DNA of 64,000 nt from Pseudomonadota bacterium (GTDB lineage Bacteria; Chloroflexota; UBA6077; JAJPHF01): positions 15,731-79,730 of the forward strand of contig JAJPHF010000184.1 of the NCBI GenBank assembly GCA_021325365.1. Reading direction: 5' to 3'. Shown piece by piece: positions 33,423 to 41,529 of the stretch (position 1 is the first letter of the stretch; each line of letters opens with the position of its first letter). The notes under the pieces were generated by a model. The model was given only the letters and a program-made list of their open reading frames with translations. It did not search any database and was not told the DNA's origin. A program made the position numbers and the translations under genes.

Positions 33423-34613
33423 CTAGTGAATTAGCTCGCGCGCGAGCTGGAACTGCTCGTCCCGCATCGGGCGGACCTCTTCGCGCTCCACGTAGAAATA
33501 GTCCACGCCCGGCTTGGGGAGCGTGGCCGGATCGTAGGGCTCCACATCCACGCGGCGGCTGTTGGCCGGGTAGTACCTGACCCACTGCGACTGGCCCTCG
33601 CGGGAGAGGAGCCAGTCCAGGTACACGCGGGCGGCGTTGGGATGGGGCGCGCGGTTCATCAGGCACGCGCAGCCGCCGAAGCCCGCGGTGAGCGCCGACG
33701 CCTCCGGCTGCTCCAGCGGGCGGACGTTACGGCCAAGCCCCTGCTTCTGGAACTCCTGCAAGGGCGCCTGGGACACGCCAATGCCGATCGGGCGCGAGCC
33801 GCGCACCAGCAGCTCCACCTGCTGCCGCGTGTCCTGGTGGACGCTGACGTCTTGCTCGGTCAACAGCTTCCGGTAGGCATCGACCCCGAGCCGCTGCATG
33901 ATGACCACGGAGTGCAGGGCGCCCGCGGTCGAGTCACGCGGCTCGTTGATGGAGATCTTGCCCTTCCATTTCGGATCGAGCAGGTCCGCCAGCTTGTTGA
34001 ACTCGCTCTCCGGCACCACGTCGCGGTTGATCGTCAAGGTGTAGCTGACGTACATGGAGAAGGAGAACACGTACTGGCGGGCGAGGTCCACGAACCCGAA
34101 GTCGAACCCGTTGTACCAATGGCTGTCGTCCAGCACTTCCGGACGGATCAGCGCCGGCTTCAGCGGATCAATCGCGCCGGCGGGGAGGAGATCGCCGATG
34201 ATCCCGCCGGTGCCGCTCACGAAGACGTCCGTGAGGTACCGATCGGCGCGGCGCTCGGACAGGGCGCGGGAGATGAAGTCGGCGCCGCGCTGCCCGCTGT
34301 ATTCGAGCTGAATCTCGGGGTACGCTTGCTGGAAGGCGGTCAGCGCCTGGCGGGCGGACTCGCCCGGCGGTCCGGTCACCACCACGTGCCCCTCCTGCTT
34401 GGCCGCGGCGACGACGCGGTCCCACTCCGCCTGCCAGGCCTCTTGTCCGGCGGCAGCCGGCCCGGCGGCGCTAGCCGCGGCGGGGGCCGCGGGCGGCGCG
34501 GCCGGCGGGGCCGCGCGTTCCGCCGGGGCTCCGGCCGGCGCGCAGGCAACGAGCAGGGCCAGCACCGCGCCGAGCGCCGCGAGGCGCGGCCTGACGAACA
34601 GCTTCTCGATCAT
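33423..34613 (-). CDS. Solute-binding lipoprotein, iron(III)/family 1 type
   Basis: 396 residues with the lipobox LLVACAP and an Ala/Pro linker of about 35 residues. The mature part (WDRVVAAAKQEGHVVVTGPPGESARQALTAF) is of the AfuA/FbpA-like family 1, and resembles the lipoprotein at 41529 (WDAIVAAAKREGRISIMGPQGNETRDAL). Ligands of this family in Chloroflexota are often organic acids and not iron. It lies between the DapA-like and CaiB genes in the same operon, without permease or ATPase. Confidence 0.88.
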   Translation of the reverse strand: MIEKLFVRPRLAALGAVLALLVACAPAGAPAERAAPPAAPPAAPAAASAAGPAAAGQEAWQAEWDRVVAAAKQEGHVVVTGPPGESARQALTAFQQAYPEIQLEYSGQRGADFISRALSERRADRYLTDVFVSGTGGIIGDLLPAGAIDPLKPALIRPEVLDDSHWYNGFDFGFVDLARQYVFSFSMYVSYTLTINRDVVPESEFNKLADLLDPKWKGKISINEPRDSTAGALHSVVIMQRLGVDAYRKLLTEQDVSVHQDTRQQVELLVRGSRPIGIGVSQAPLQEFQKQGLGRNVRPLEQPEASALTAGFGGCACLMNRAPHPNAARVYLDWLLSREGQSQWVRYYPANSRRVDVEPYDPATLPKPGVDYFYVEREEVRPMRDEQFQLARELIH

Positions 34614-34637
34614 CTGTCGGTCACCCCGGCCTGGCTG

Positions 34638-35597
34638 TTAAGCGGGCGCGCCCGCGGTGGCCCGCTGCGCCTGGTAGCGCTCGGCCATCTCACGCCAGCG
34701 GCGCCCGCGGGCCTTGGCCGCCTCCACCACGTCGTCGGGGCAGTGAGTGAACGGTGGCCGCAGCGGCCCGGCCTGGCAGTAGCCGGCCTCGTTGATCGAG
34801 ATCTTCAGGCTGTTCTCTCGCCAGCGCAAGTCGGAGAGCGGCACGTCGGCGGTCAGGTCGAGCGCGATCTTCTGCGCCTGCTCCCAGTCGCCCGCGGCGC
34901 AGGCGTCGCGCAGGGCCAGTAGCGGCCACGGCCCCATCCAGGCGCCGATCGACCAGCAGCCGGCGGCGCCAAGCTGCGCGTAGGGGTACAACTGCCCCTG
35001 GTAGACGAAGATGGCGAGCTTGTGGTTGGTCAGCTCCATCAGCTTCAGGAAAGGGCCCGGGTCGCGGTGGCTGTCCTTCATCGCCACGATGTTCGGCGCC
35101 ACGGCCATCTTCGCCACGGCGGGCACCGGCAGCGTGATGTGGTGGTACGTCGGGTTGTGGTAGATCATGATCGCCAAGTCGGGGAAGCGCTCGGCGATGT
35201 CAAGGAAGAACTGCACGGCGTTCTCGGGCGTGGCCGGGATGTAGTAGGGCATGCCGACCAGCACGCCGTCCGCGCCCGCCTCGCGCACAAAGCGCATCTT
35301 GTCCAGCACCTCGCGTGGGTTGGGGCTGGTCACGCCGATGAAGAGCGGCACCCGCTTGGCGACGACCTCGACCGCCGCCTTGATGAGGACCTGCTGCTCC
35401 TCCCAGAGCAGGTTGTAGACCTCGCCGAAGGTGCCGGTGGTCGCCAGCACGTCCACGCCGTCGGCGATCATCCGCTCGACGCCCGTGCGGAGCAGGTCCA
35501 CGTCGACGGTCGCGCGCGCGTCCATCGAGCCCCCGTCGGATGTGGTAAACGATGGCACCATCGCGCAGAGCCCGCGGAGATCGCTCGCCTGCAACAT
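34638..35597 (-). CDS. DapA/NAL-superfamily aldolase
   Basis: 319 residues, Schiff-base class I aldolase fold. The lysine of VAMKDSH (K174), the Tyr of MIYHNPT (Y146) and TTGTFGE near residue 53 are conserved. DapA relatives in aromatic pathways include hydratase-aldolases that release pyruvate, which fits this setting better than lysine synthesis. AAGGAG stands 6 nt before the ATG at 35597. It is the first gene of the minus-strand operon and is divergent from the IclR regulator. Confidence 0.9.
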   Translation of the reverse strand: MLQASDLRGLCAMVPSFTTSDGGSMDARATVDVDLLRTGVERMIADGVDVLATTGTFGEVYNLLWEEQQVLIKAAVEVVAKRVPLFIGVTSPNPREVLDKMRFVREAGADGVLVGMPYYIPATPENAVQFFLDIAERFPDLAIMIYHNPTYHHITLPVPAVAKMAVAPNIVAMKDSHRDPGPFLKLMELTNHKLAIFVYQGQLYPYAQLGAAGCWSIGAWMGPWPLLALRDACAAGDWEQAQKIALDLTADVPLSDLRWRENSLKISINEAGYCQAGPLRPPFTHCPDDVVEAAKARGRRWREMAERYQAQRATAGAPA

Positions 35598-35684
35598 CGA
35601 CCACTCCTTGCACTTTCCGCAACCCACGTCCAATAGCGGAAATGATTGTATCGGCTGCCCGCCGGGCGGTCAAGCGCGCGGCGA

Positions 35685-35713
35685 TTGACTGCGGTGAACC
35701 GCTCGGGTACCAT
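35685..35713 (+). promoter_or_regulatory. Candidate promoter and operator before the IclR gene
   Basis: TTGACT (35685-35690), 17-nt spacer, TACCAT (35708-35713). The spacer contains GCGGTGAACCGC, an inverted repeat with 5-bp arms, and an ATTGCAAT palindrome (35714-35721) follows. This is the only AT-rich spot in the gap between the divergent DapA-like and IclR genes, so autoregulation by IclR is plausible. Confidence 0.5.
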
Positions 35714-35783
35714 GATTGCAATTAATGAAATCTCCCCCGAGTAGCATCATCTCTCGCCCTCAGCGGCCGGATAGGGACTGACT

Positions 35784-36644
35784 GTGGCCAACAACAAGAG
35801 CCGGCGCGCGCCGGCGCGCGCGGCCCGGAGCGGCCCGCCGGCCGAGCCCGCTCGCAACGGGCGGCGCGGCGGCCCGACCGCGCGTCGCCGCAACAGCCAG
35901 CGCACCGCGGCCAACCAGTCCGTCGGCAAGGGCCTGCTGATCCTCGATTACTTCCGCCATCACGGCCAGGGTCGCCTATCTGATCTGGCCGCCTATGCAG
36001 GGCTCAATGCGTCCACCGCGCTCCGCCTGGCGCTCGCGCTGCAGGCGCGCGGCGCGATCGTCCGCCAGCCCGGCATGCGTACCTACGTGCTGGGCTCCTG
36101 GATTCTGGAGCTAGCGTCGAGCCTGCTGCGGGAGCAGCCGCTCATCCTCCACGCCCACGAAATCCTGGTGCGCTTGCGGGACGAGACGGGCGAGACGGCG
36201 AGCCTGTACGTGCGCGACGGCGCCAGCCGCGTGTGCCTCGACCGGGTGGAGTCGCGGCACGGTCTACGCGGGACCGTGGACCTGGGCGCGCGCCTGCCAC
36301 CGCACCGTGGCGCCGCCGGCAAAGTGCTGCTGGCCTACCTGGTCCCCGACGAGCGCGAGGCCATCCTGGCCCAGGTTGAGGCGGAGAGCGGCGACGACCC
36401 CGCCACCGTGCGCCGGGAGCTAGAGCAGATCCCCGCGCAGGGCTACTCGATTAGCCGCGCCGAGCGCGAGCCGGGCGTGGGCTCGGTAGCCGTGCCGATC
36501 ATCGATCCGCTGGGGCACGTCGGCGCAGCAATCGCCCTGTCGGGCCCCCTCGAACGCTTCACCGTGGAGCGCATGCGCGCCGCGGTGCCGGCCATGCAGC
36601 AGGCGGCGGCCCAGCTCAGCGTGCAGATGTTTCTCAAGTCCTGA
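35784..36644 (+). CDS. IclR-family transcriptional regulator
   Basis: 286 residues from a GTG with AGGGA 6 nt upstream. A basic, probably disordered N-terminus (about 45 residues) leads to a winged HTH (LSDLAAYAGLNASTALRLALAL, about 67-88) and an IclR effector domain (about 120-280) with HRGAAGKVLLAYL and GVGSVAVPI. IclR proteins sense aromatic or short organic acids. The divergent ten-gene run 25929-35597 is the natural target. Confidence 0.92.
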   Translation: MANNKSRRAPARAARSGPPAEPARNGRRGGPTARRRNSQRTAANQSVGKGLLILDYFRHHGQGRLSDLAAYAGLNASTALRLALALQARGAIVRQPGMRTYVLGSWILELASSLLREQPLILHAHEILVRLRDETGETASLYVRDGASRVCLDRVESRHGLRGTVDLGARLPPHRGAAGKVLLAYLVPDEREAILAQVEAESGDDPATVRRELEQIPAQGYSISRAEREPGVGSVAVPIIDPLGHVGAAIALSGPLERFTVERMRAAVPAMQQAAAQLSVQMFLKS

Positions 36645-36688
36645 GCAGACTAGTGAGGAGTCCCGTGGGAACCCCCTAGCCTGCTGCA

Positions 36689-37825
36689 CTAGCGCAGCTC
36701 GGCCACGAGGCTGGCGTCCACGAGGTCGGCGGGCCGCAGGGCGCGCGCCTCCGGCTTCTCGGCCGCCACTTCGTCGATGACAAGCTGCAGCCCCTCCTCG
36801 CGCGGCAAGAGCCGGTCCGGCATCGCGCGCGTGAAGTACGCGTACGTATCCGCCAGCAGCGCGCTGTCGTCGATCTTCAGCCACTTCTGCAGCGTGCGCA
36901 TGCCCAGCTCGCGGTCACTCTTGAACAGGCGCGCGCCCTCGACCATGCTCTCCAGCACGCGCCGCGCCTGGTCGCGGTCGGCGCTCAGCCAGCCGCGGTT
37001 CATCGCGAGCACGTCGAGCGGGTACGCCAGGTCTAGCTCGGCGGTGTCGGCGATGATGCGCAGGCCCGCCTGCTCGGCGGGCGCCTGGAACGGCGGGTCG
37101 ACGAGCGTCGCCTGGATGGCACCGTTCTGCAGCGCGGCCACCCGCTCGGACTGCGCGCCGACCTGCAAGATGACGGCTTCCCGCTCGGGGTCCACCCCCG
37201 CCTGGCGCAGCAGGTAGCGCGTCACGAAGTCGGCAGCGCCGCCGAAGCGGTTGATGCCGATCTTCTTGTCGCGCAGGTCGGCGAACGAGGCGATGTCGGG
37301 CGTGCTGAGCACTTGATAGGGCACCGTGTCGAAGATCGCCGCGACGATATCCAGGTCCGCCCCGGACAGCTTCGCCGCGATCGTCGAGCTGCCGCCGAGG
37401 CCGGCGGCGGGCACCTCGCCCGACATCAGGGCCGCCTGACTCGTCACGGCCGAGCCCAGGTTGGCGAGGTCCACGTCCAGGCCGTGGCGCGCGAACGCCC
37501 CGCCCTCCAGGGCGACGTATAGCGGCGCGTGCGCGGCCGCGACGTTCGCGAAGCCGACGCGCAGCGGCTCGAGCGCGGGTGGGCTGGCCGTGGGCGGCAC
37601 GGCGGCAGCTCCGGCGGGGGGCGCGGGCGGCGCCGCGCTGGGAGGCGTGGCGGGCGCGGCCGGCGCGGCACAGGCCGCGAGCAGAGCGGCGACCAGCACG
37701 GCCAGTCGCGGCCGCCACCTCTTCGGGGATCGCGTTTGGCTGGCTGGGAGCGCGGGCGTCTCGCCCGCCCGGCCGGCGCAGGCAGCACCGGCGAAGCGGC
37801 CGGGACGGCCGCGCTCCCAGCACAC
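36689..37825 (-). CDS. Solute-binding lipoprotein with displaced start
   Basis: The body is a normal NMT1/SsuA-type lipoprotein: KRWRPRLAVLVAALLAAC signal and lipobox, Pro/Ala linker, then LRVGFANVAAAHAPLYVALE and SFADLRDKKIGINRFGG. No ATG exists near the signal. The first usable codon is a GTG at 37825 (GGGGA 5 nt before), which would add about 35 odd residues encoded by a palindromic repeat (37744-37820). The repeat therefore seems to have landed at the gene's start. Either the start is a rare codon next to the signal or the gene is damaged. It lies 20 bp after the bicupin gene. Confidence 0.75.
   Translation of the reverse strand: MCWERGRPGRFAGAACAGRAGETPALPASQTRSPKRWRPRLAVLVAALLAACAAPAAPATPPSAAPPAPPAGAAAVPPTASPPALEPLRVGFANVAAAHAPLYVALEGGAFARHGLDVDLANLGSAVTSQAALMSGEVPAAGLGGSSTIAAKLSGADLDIVAAIFDTVPYQVLSTPDIASFADLRDKKIGINRFGGAADFVTRYLLRQAGVDPEREAVILQVGAQSERVAALQNGAIQATLVDPPFQAPAEQAGLRIIADTAELDLAYPLDVLAMNRGWLSADRDQARRVLESMVEGARLFKSDRELGMRTLQKWLKIDDSALLADTYAYFTRAMPDRLLPREEGLQLVIDEVAAEKPEARALRPADLVDASLVAELR
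37744..37820. repeat. Palindromic element with 12-bp terminal inverted repeats
   Basis: CTGGGAGCGCGG (37744-37755) and CCGCGCTCCCAG (37809-37820) bound a 77-bp element holding two inner hairpins, GCGGGCG-TCT-CGCCCGC and GCGGCCGGGACGGCCGC. It overlaps the 5' end of the lipoprotein reading frame at 36689-37825. Confidence 0.75.
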
Positions 37826-37845
37826 GTGCGTCCCCGGCGACCGAG

Positions 37846-38955
37846 CTACTCGGCTGTACACCACGGCACCATGCTCCGCATGCGGCACGCGGCCCCGGCC
37901 CGCGCCAGTGACTCCTCGAACTCGCGGTGAATCGCGGGGTCCTCGTCGGCGTACTCGATCTGCAGGCCCCCATCCTTCACCGACACGTCGTGGGCCTCCT
38001 CGCCGGCCTGGATCGCGCCGCCGAGGTCGTAGCGCTGGCTGCCCCAGCGCAGCGCCAGGTACCGGGCCGGCCGCGCGCCGCTGTTGAAGTGCTGGTGGAA
38101 CCAGTTCTCCGGCGGCACGACCATGCTCCCCGCCGCCCAGTCCACGCGCCGCGGCGCCTCGCCTTCCGGCCAAAGGAGGGAGTAGCCCTCGCCGTCGAGA
38201 ATGATGACGTGCGCGCCCGGCCCGTGGCGGTGCGCCTTCTTGTAGGTGCCCACGGGGAACTCCGACACGTGGGCGGCCATCGTGTTGTTCGCCAGCTCCA
38301 ACAGCACCAGCCGCCCGCCCGCGCCGCGCTCGCCGCCGCCGATCAGCTCCAGCGTGCGCACGTCGGGCACGAAGTTCGTCTCCAGCACGAGGTTGCGGCG
38401 CGCGCGCAAGCGGCGGCCCTCGCCGCTGAAGAAGCTGTCCTCGGCGGCAAAACGGTCCGTGAAGGCGAAGTCATTGCCGAAGACGAAGTCGAGGTTGTGG
38501 AAAACGTTGATGATGAGCGGCGCGCTGGTCACGGCCAGGTAGCGCGCCGGGCGGTCGCCACGGCCGTTGAAGTGGCGGTGCCAGGCGTTCAGCGGGATGG
38601 CGAAGACGCTGCCGGCGCGCCACTCGAAGGAGACCTTGCGGCTCTCGTCGTACCAGACCTGCGTGGAACCGCTGCCCTCCAGGACGTACACCATCTCCTC
38701 GTAGAGCTGGCGCTGCGGGTTCAGGGAGCCGCCCGGCGCGATCTCGCAGACGTACGCGTCGTTCGTGCCGCCCGTCCCGTCCAGGTTGATGAAGCAGCCG
38801 CGGCCGCCCTTGCGGGCCCAGGGCGCCAGCTCCAGCCCGTTCAGGTCGGCGACGTGGAAGCCGCGGACGATCGGCACGCCCTCGCCGCGCTGATACTCCT
38901 GGTACGGGTTCACGCGGACGATCGGCTCGGCCGCCGCGATCACGTCAACGCTCAT
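37846..38955 (-). CDS. Bicupin protein (gentisate 1,2-dioxygenase-like)
   Basis: 369 residues with two cupin barrels. The C-terminal barrel has the metal set in AHRHGPGAHVIILDGEG and WFHQHFN; the N-terminal one has EEMVYVLEGSGST and WHRHFNG with fewer His. Gentisate and related dioxygenases open hydroxylated aromatic rings with Fe(II) and O2, though other bicupins (oxalate or quercetin enzymes) exist. GGAG stands 7 nt before the ATG at 38955. A lipoprotein gene follows 20 bp downstream, so binder and oxygenase may be paired. Confidence 0.85.
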   Translation of the reverse strand: MSVDVIAAAEPIVRVNPYQEYQRGEGVPIVRGFHVADLNGLELAPWARKGGRGCFINLDGTGGTNDAYVCEIAPGGSLNPQRQLYEEMVYVLEGSGSTQVWYDESRKVSFEWRAGSVFAIPLNAWHRHFNGRGDRPARYLAVTSAPLIINVFHNLDFVFGNDFAFTDRFAAEDSFFSGEGRRLRARRNLVLETNFVPDVRTLELIGGGERGAGGRLVLLELANNTMAAHVSEFPVGTYKKAHRHGPGAHVIILDGEGYSLLWPEGEAPRRVDWAAGSMVVPPENWFHQHFNSGARPARYLALRWGSQRYDLGGAIQAGEEAHDVSVKDGGLQIEYADEDPAIHREFEESLARAGAACRMRSMVPWCTAE

Positions 38956-38987
38956 CGCCGGACTCCGTGGCAGAAAGCTGATGGAGG

Positions 38988-39032
38988 CAGGTGTTGTGAG
39001 CAGTGGGCTTCGCCCACCGCTCACAACACCTG
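38988..39032. promoter_or_regulatory. Large hairpin upstream of the bicupin gene
   Basis: CAGGTGTTGTGAG (38988-39000) pairs with CTCACAACACCTG (39020-39032). Inside, GTGGGC pairs with GCCCAC around a TTC loop after a 2-nt bulge. AGGTGTTGTG/CACAACACCT is exactly shared with the palindrome at 42709-42756. It sits 33 bp upstream of the bicupin ATG, between divergent genes; the rest of the gap to 39286 shows nothing else. Confidence 0.65.
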
Positions 39033-39286
39033 CGACCCACCTGGCTGGAAGTTGCACTATCAGGAATGCGCTTGCGCACAGCGCAGGACTATATCAACGG
39101 CCCGGCCAGGCGGGCAAGCTATGCTAGGCGCTGATAAATACCGGATTCGGGGACCCTAGACCTGTGCGCGTGATGGGGGTATCTGTGAGGCTTCGAGTTC
39201 AGTTGACAGCCCGCGGGGCTCGGCCTATAGTGGCGGCACACTGAAACACCGCGGCGGGAAGCCCATTCGCGCGGGGAGAATGCACG

Positions 39287-39796
39287 ATGACATCGACCAG
39301 CAACCCCGAGACCCGCGACCCGACAGCGGACGCGGGCTGTCCGCGCTTCGCCGGCTTCAGCCACGTGAGCCTGCCCGTCCGCGACGTGGCCGAAGCCTGC
39401 CGCTTCTGGACCGCGGTGCTGGGCGCCGAGCCGGTGCGGAACCACCACCCGGACCGGTTTGCCGAGGTGTCCGTCGGCGGCATCGTCCTGGGCTTCTCCC
39501 GGCAGCCGAGCGGCTGGACCGGCCGCGCGGCCGAGTTCCCACACTACGCCTTCTTCGTCAACCCGGCGGACATGGAGACGTTCAAGGCCCGGCTGGAGCG
39601 CGCCGGCGTGCCCACGCACGCGATCTGGACCCGCAACCGCGTCGAGGCGCTGATGTACTTCCGCGATCCCTCGGGCAACCTGTTCGAGCTGTACTGCAAG
39701 GAGGGCTACCCGACGGACCAGCTCCCGGTGGGCAAAGGCGCCGGGGGCGACTACGAGGTGGACCTGGCCGCGCTCAACTACGACTGGAAGGGGTAA
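39287..39796 (+). CDS. VOC-family metalloprotein (2)
   Basis: 169 residues with the VOC fold. Likely metal ligands are the His of FSHVSLPV, the His of FPHYAFFV and the Glu of LFELYCKEG. The first 17 residues are a polar tail. GGGGAGA stands 7 nt before the ATG. It is divergent from the bicupin gene and ends 2 bp from the stop of the convergent ABC permease. Substrate unknown. Confidence 0.85.
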   Translation: MTSTSNPETRDPTADAGCPRFAGFSHVSLPVRDVAEACRFWTAVLGAEPVRNHHPDRFAEVSVGGIVLGFSRQPSGWTGRAAEFPHYAFFVNPADMETFKARLERAGVPTHAIWTRNRVEALMYFRDPSGNLFELYCKEGYPTDQLPVGKGAGGDYEVDLAALNYDWKG

Positions 39797-39798
39797 GC

Positions 39799-41529
39799 TC
39801 AGCGGGCGCTAATACCAAGGCGACCGCCGAGGGGGCGCACCAGCAGCGCGGCCACGACGACGAGCGCCACGGTTAGCATCGAGACGACGGTGGCCCGCTC
39901 GAACTGGCCGCCGTAGGCGTAGTCGAGGGCGAGCAGCGCCAGCGTGCGCGACTGGGCCGAGCCGAGCAGCACGATCGTGCTCACGTCGCGCGCGGCCGAC
40001 ATGAAGCCGATCAGCCCGACGGTGATCAGCGTCGGCGCGAGCAGCGGCAGCACGACCCGCCGGTACGTCGGCCACCAGGAGCCCCCCGCCATGCGCGACG
40101 CCTCCTCTAGCTCGTCGCCAAGCTGCAGCAGCACGCTGCGGGTGAGCTGCACGCCGAGCGGCATACTCTTCACGATGAGCGCCAGCACGAGCACCTGGAC
40201 CGTGCCGTAGAGCGGACGCAGGAACGGCACCTGGACGACGGTCCACAGCAGCGCCAGCCCCATGAGGATGCCCGAGATGGCCCACGGCAGCCAGGAGAGC
40301 AGGTCGAGCAGCCCGCGCGCCGCGAAGCGCGTCTTCACGATAACGTAGGCGATGAGCGCGTAGAGCAGCGTCCCGACGACGGCCGTGCCCCCGCCGACGA
40401 TCAGCGTGTTCTGGAAGGCGCGGACGAGCGTCGCGTCGGTGAGCACGCGGTGCCAGTGGTCGAGCGTCCAGGGATTCGGGATGTCGAAGTAGCCGAACGC
40501 GCGCATGAACGTGCCGAGCAAGAGCACCGCCAGCGGCACGACGCTGACCGTGAGCGCCACCAGCGCGACCAGCCCGAACGTCGGCCAGCGCCAGCGCCCC
40601 AGCGCCATCTCGCGCGTGCTGAAGCCGCGGCCAGTGACGGTGTGGTAGAGCCGCCCGGCCAGGTACCAGCGCTGCAGGGCGACGAGCAGCAGGATGACGA
40701 CGAGCAGGACGGTGCCGAGCGCCGTCGCCGCGGCGTAGTTCGGCGGCTCGAACGTCACCAGCTCGCGGATCTTCGTGGAGTACACGAACAGGCGCACCGG
40801 TGTGCCCAGCAGCAGCTCGATCTCGAACGCGTCGAGCGAGCGGATGAGGCCCAGGATCGTGGCGACGAGGATGGCCGGCGCCATGATGGGGATGACGATC
40901 CGCCGCAGGGTGCCGAGCGTGCCCACGCCGCAGGTGCGCGCCGCCTCCTCCAGCGCCGCGTCCAGGTTGCGGAAGGCGGGCGCAAGCAGGAGGACCTTCA
41001 CCCCGATGGTCGTGGTCAGGTGGACCCAGACGATGCCCCAGAACCCGTAGATGTCGAAGAGCGGGCCGCTCACCCCCGGCAGCGCCTGCAGCCACTGGTT
41101 CACCAGCCCGAACCGCCCATCCAGCAGGAGGATCCAGCCGACAGCGACGGGCAGCGGCGGCAGGAAGAACGTCAGCCAGAAGACGAACTCCAGCGTGCCC
41201 TTGAATGGCAGGTCGGTGCGGGCGATGAGCCACGCCAGCAGCACGCCGAGCACGACGGCGATGGACTGCCGCGCGACGCTGAGGGTGACGGTGTTCCAGA
41301 GGGCCGCGAGGTTCGCGGGGTCGCCGAAGGCCTGCCGCCAGCCGTCGAGCCCGTAGACGGCCGGCTGGCCGGGGCGGGCAAGCTGGAAGCTGCTCGTCAC
41401 CATGAGCGTGAGCGGCGCCAGCACCATGAAGGCGACCAGCGCCAGCAGCGCGCAGGTGAGCAACGCCGCCCAGGGGATCGCCGGCAGGCGGTCCCGCGGC
41501 GCGTCGAGGGCAACGCTGCGCAGCGTCAT
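39799..41529 (-). CDS. ABC transporter permease, fused two-domain (iron/family 1 type)
   Basis: 576 residues with about 12 membrane segments in two BPD_transp_1 halves. Each half has an EAA loop: EEAARTCGVGTLGTLRRIVIP near 195 and EEASRMAGGSWWPTYRRVVLP near 480. Fused permeases of this type pair with family 1 binding proteins and a separate ATPase. The ATG overlaps the stop of the binding lipoprotein (TGATG). No ATP-binding gene follows; the next gene downstream is a convergent VOC gene. This is the only ABC permease in the window. Confidence 0.93.
   Translation of the reverse strand: MTLRSVALDAPRDRLPAIPWAALLTCALLALVAFMVLAPLTLMVTSSFQLARPGQPAVYGLDGWRQAFGDPANLAALWNTVTLSVARQSIAVVLGVLLAWLIARTDLPFKGTLEFVFWLTFFLPPLPVAVGWILLLDGRFGLVNQWLQALPGVSGPLFDIYGFWGIVWVHLTTTIGVKVLLLAPAFRNLDAALEEAARTCGVGTLGTLRRIVIPIMAPAILVATILGLIRSLDAFEIELLLGTPVRLFVYSTKIRELVTFEPPNYAAATALGTVLLVVILLLVALQRWYLAGRLYHTVTGRGFSTREMALGRWRWPTFGLVALVALTVSVVPLAVLLLGTFMRAFGYFDIPNPWTLDHWHRVLTDATLVRAFQNTLIVGGGTAVVGTLLYALIAYVIVKTRFAARGLLDLLSWLPWAISGILMGLALLWTVVQVPFLRPLYGTVQVLVLALIVKSMPLGVQLTRSVLLQLGDELEEASRMAGGSWWPTYRRVVLPLLAPTLITVGLIGFMSAARDVSTIVLLGSAQSRTLALLALDYAYGGQFERATVVSMLTVALVVVAALLVRPLGGRLGISAR

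Noticed and set aside
36689..38173. Taking the whole open frame (494 codons) as the lipoprotein gene
   Set aside because: The frame runs back through the bicupin gene; the signal peptide lies far inside, so the start must be near 37825 or later.
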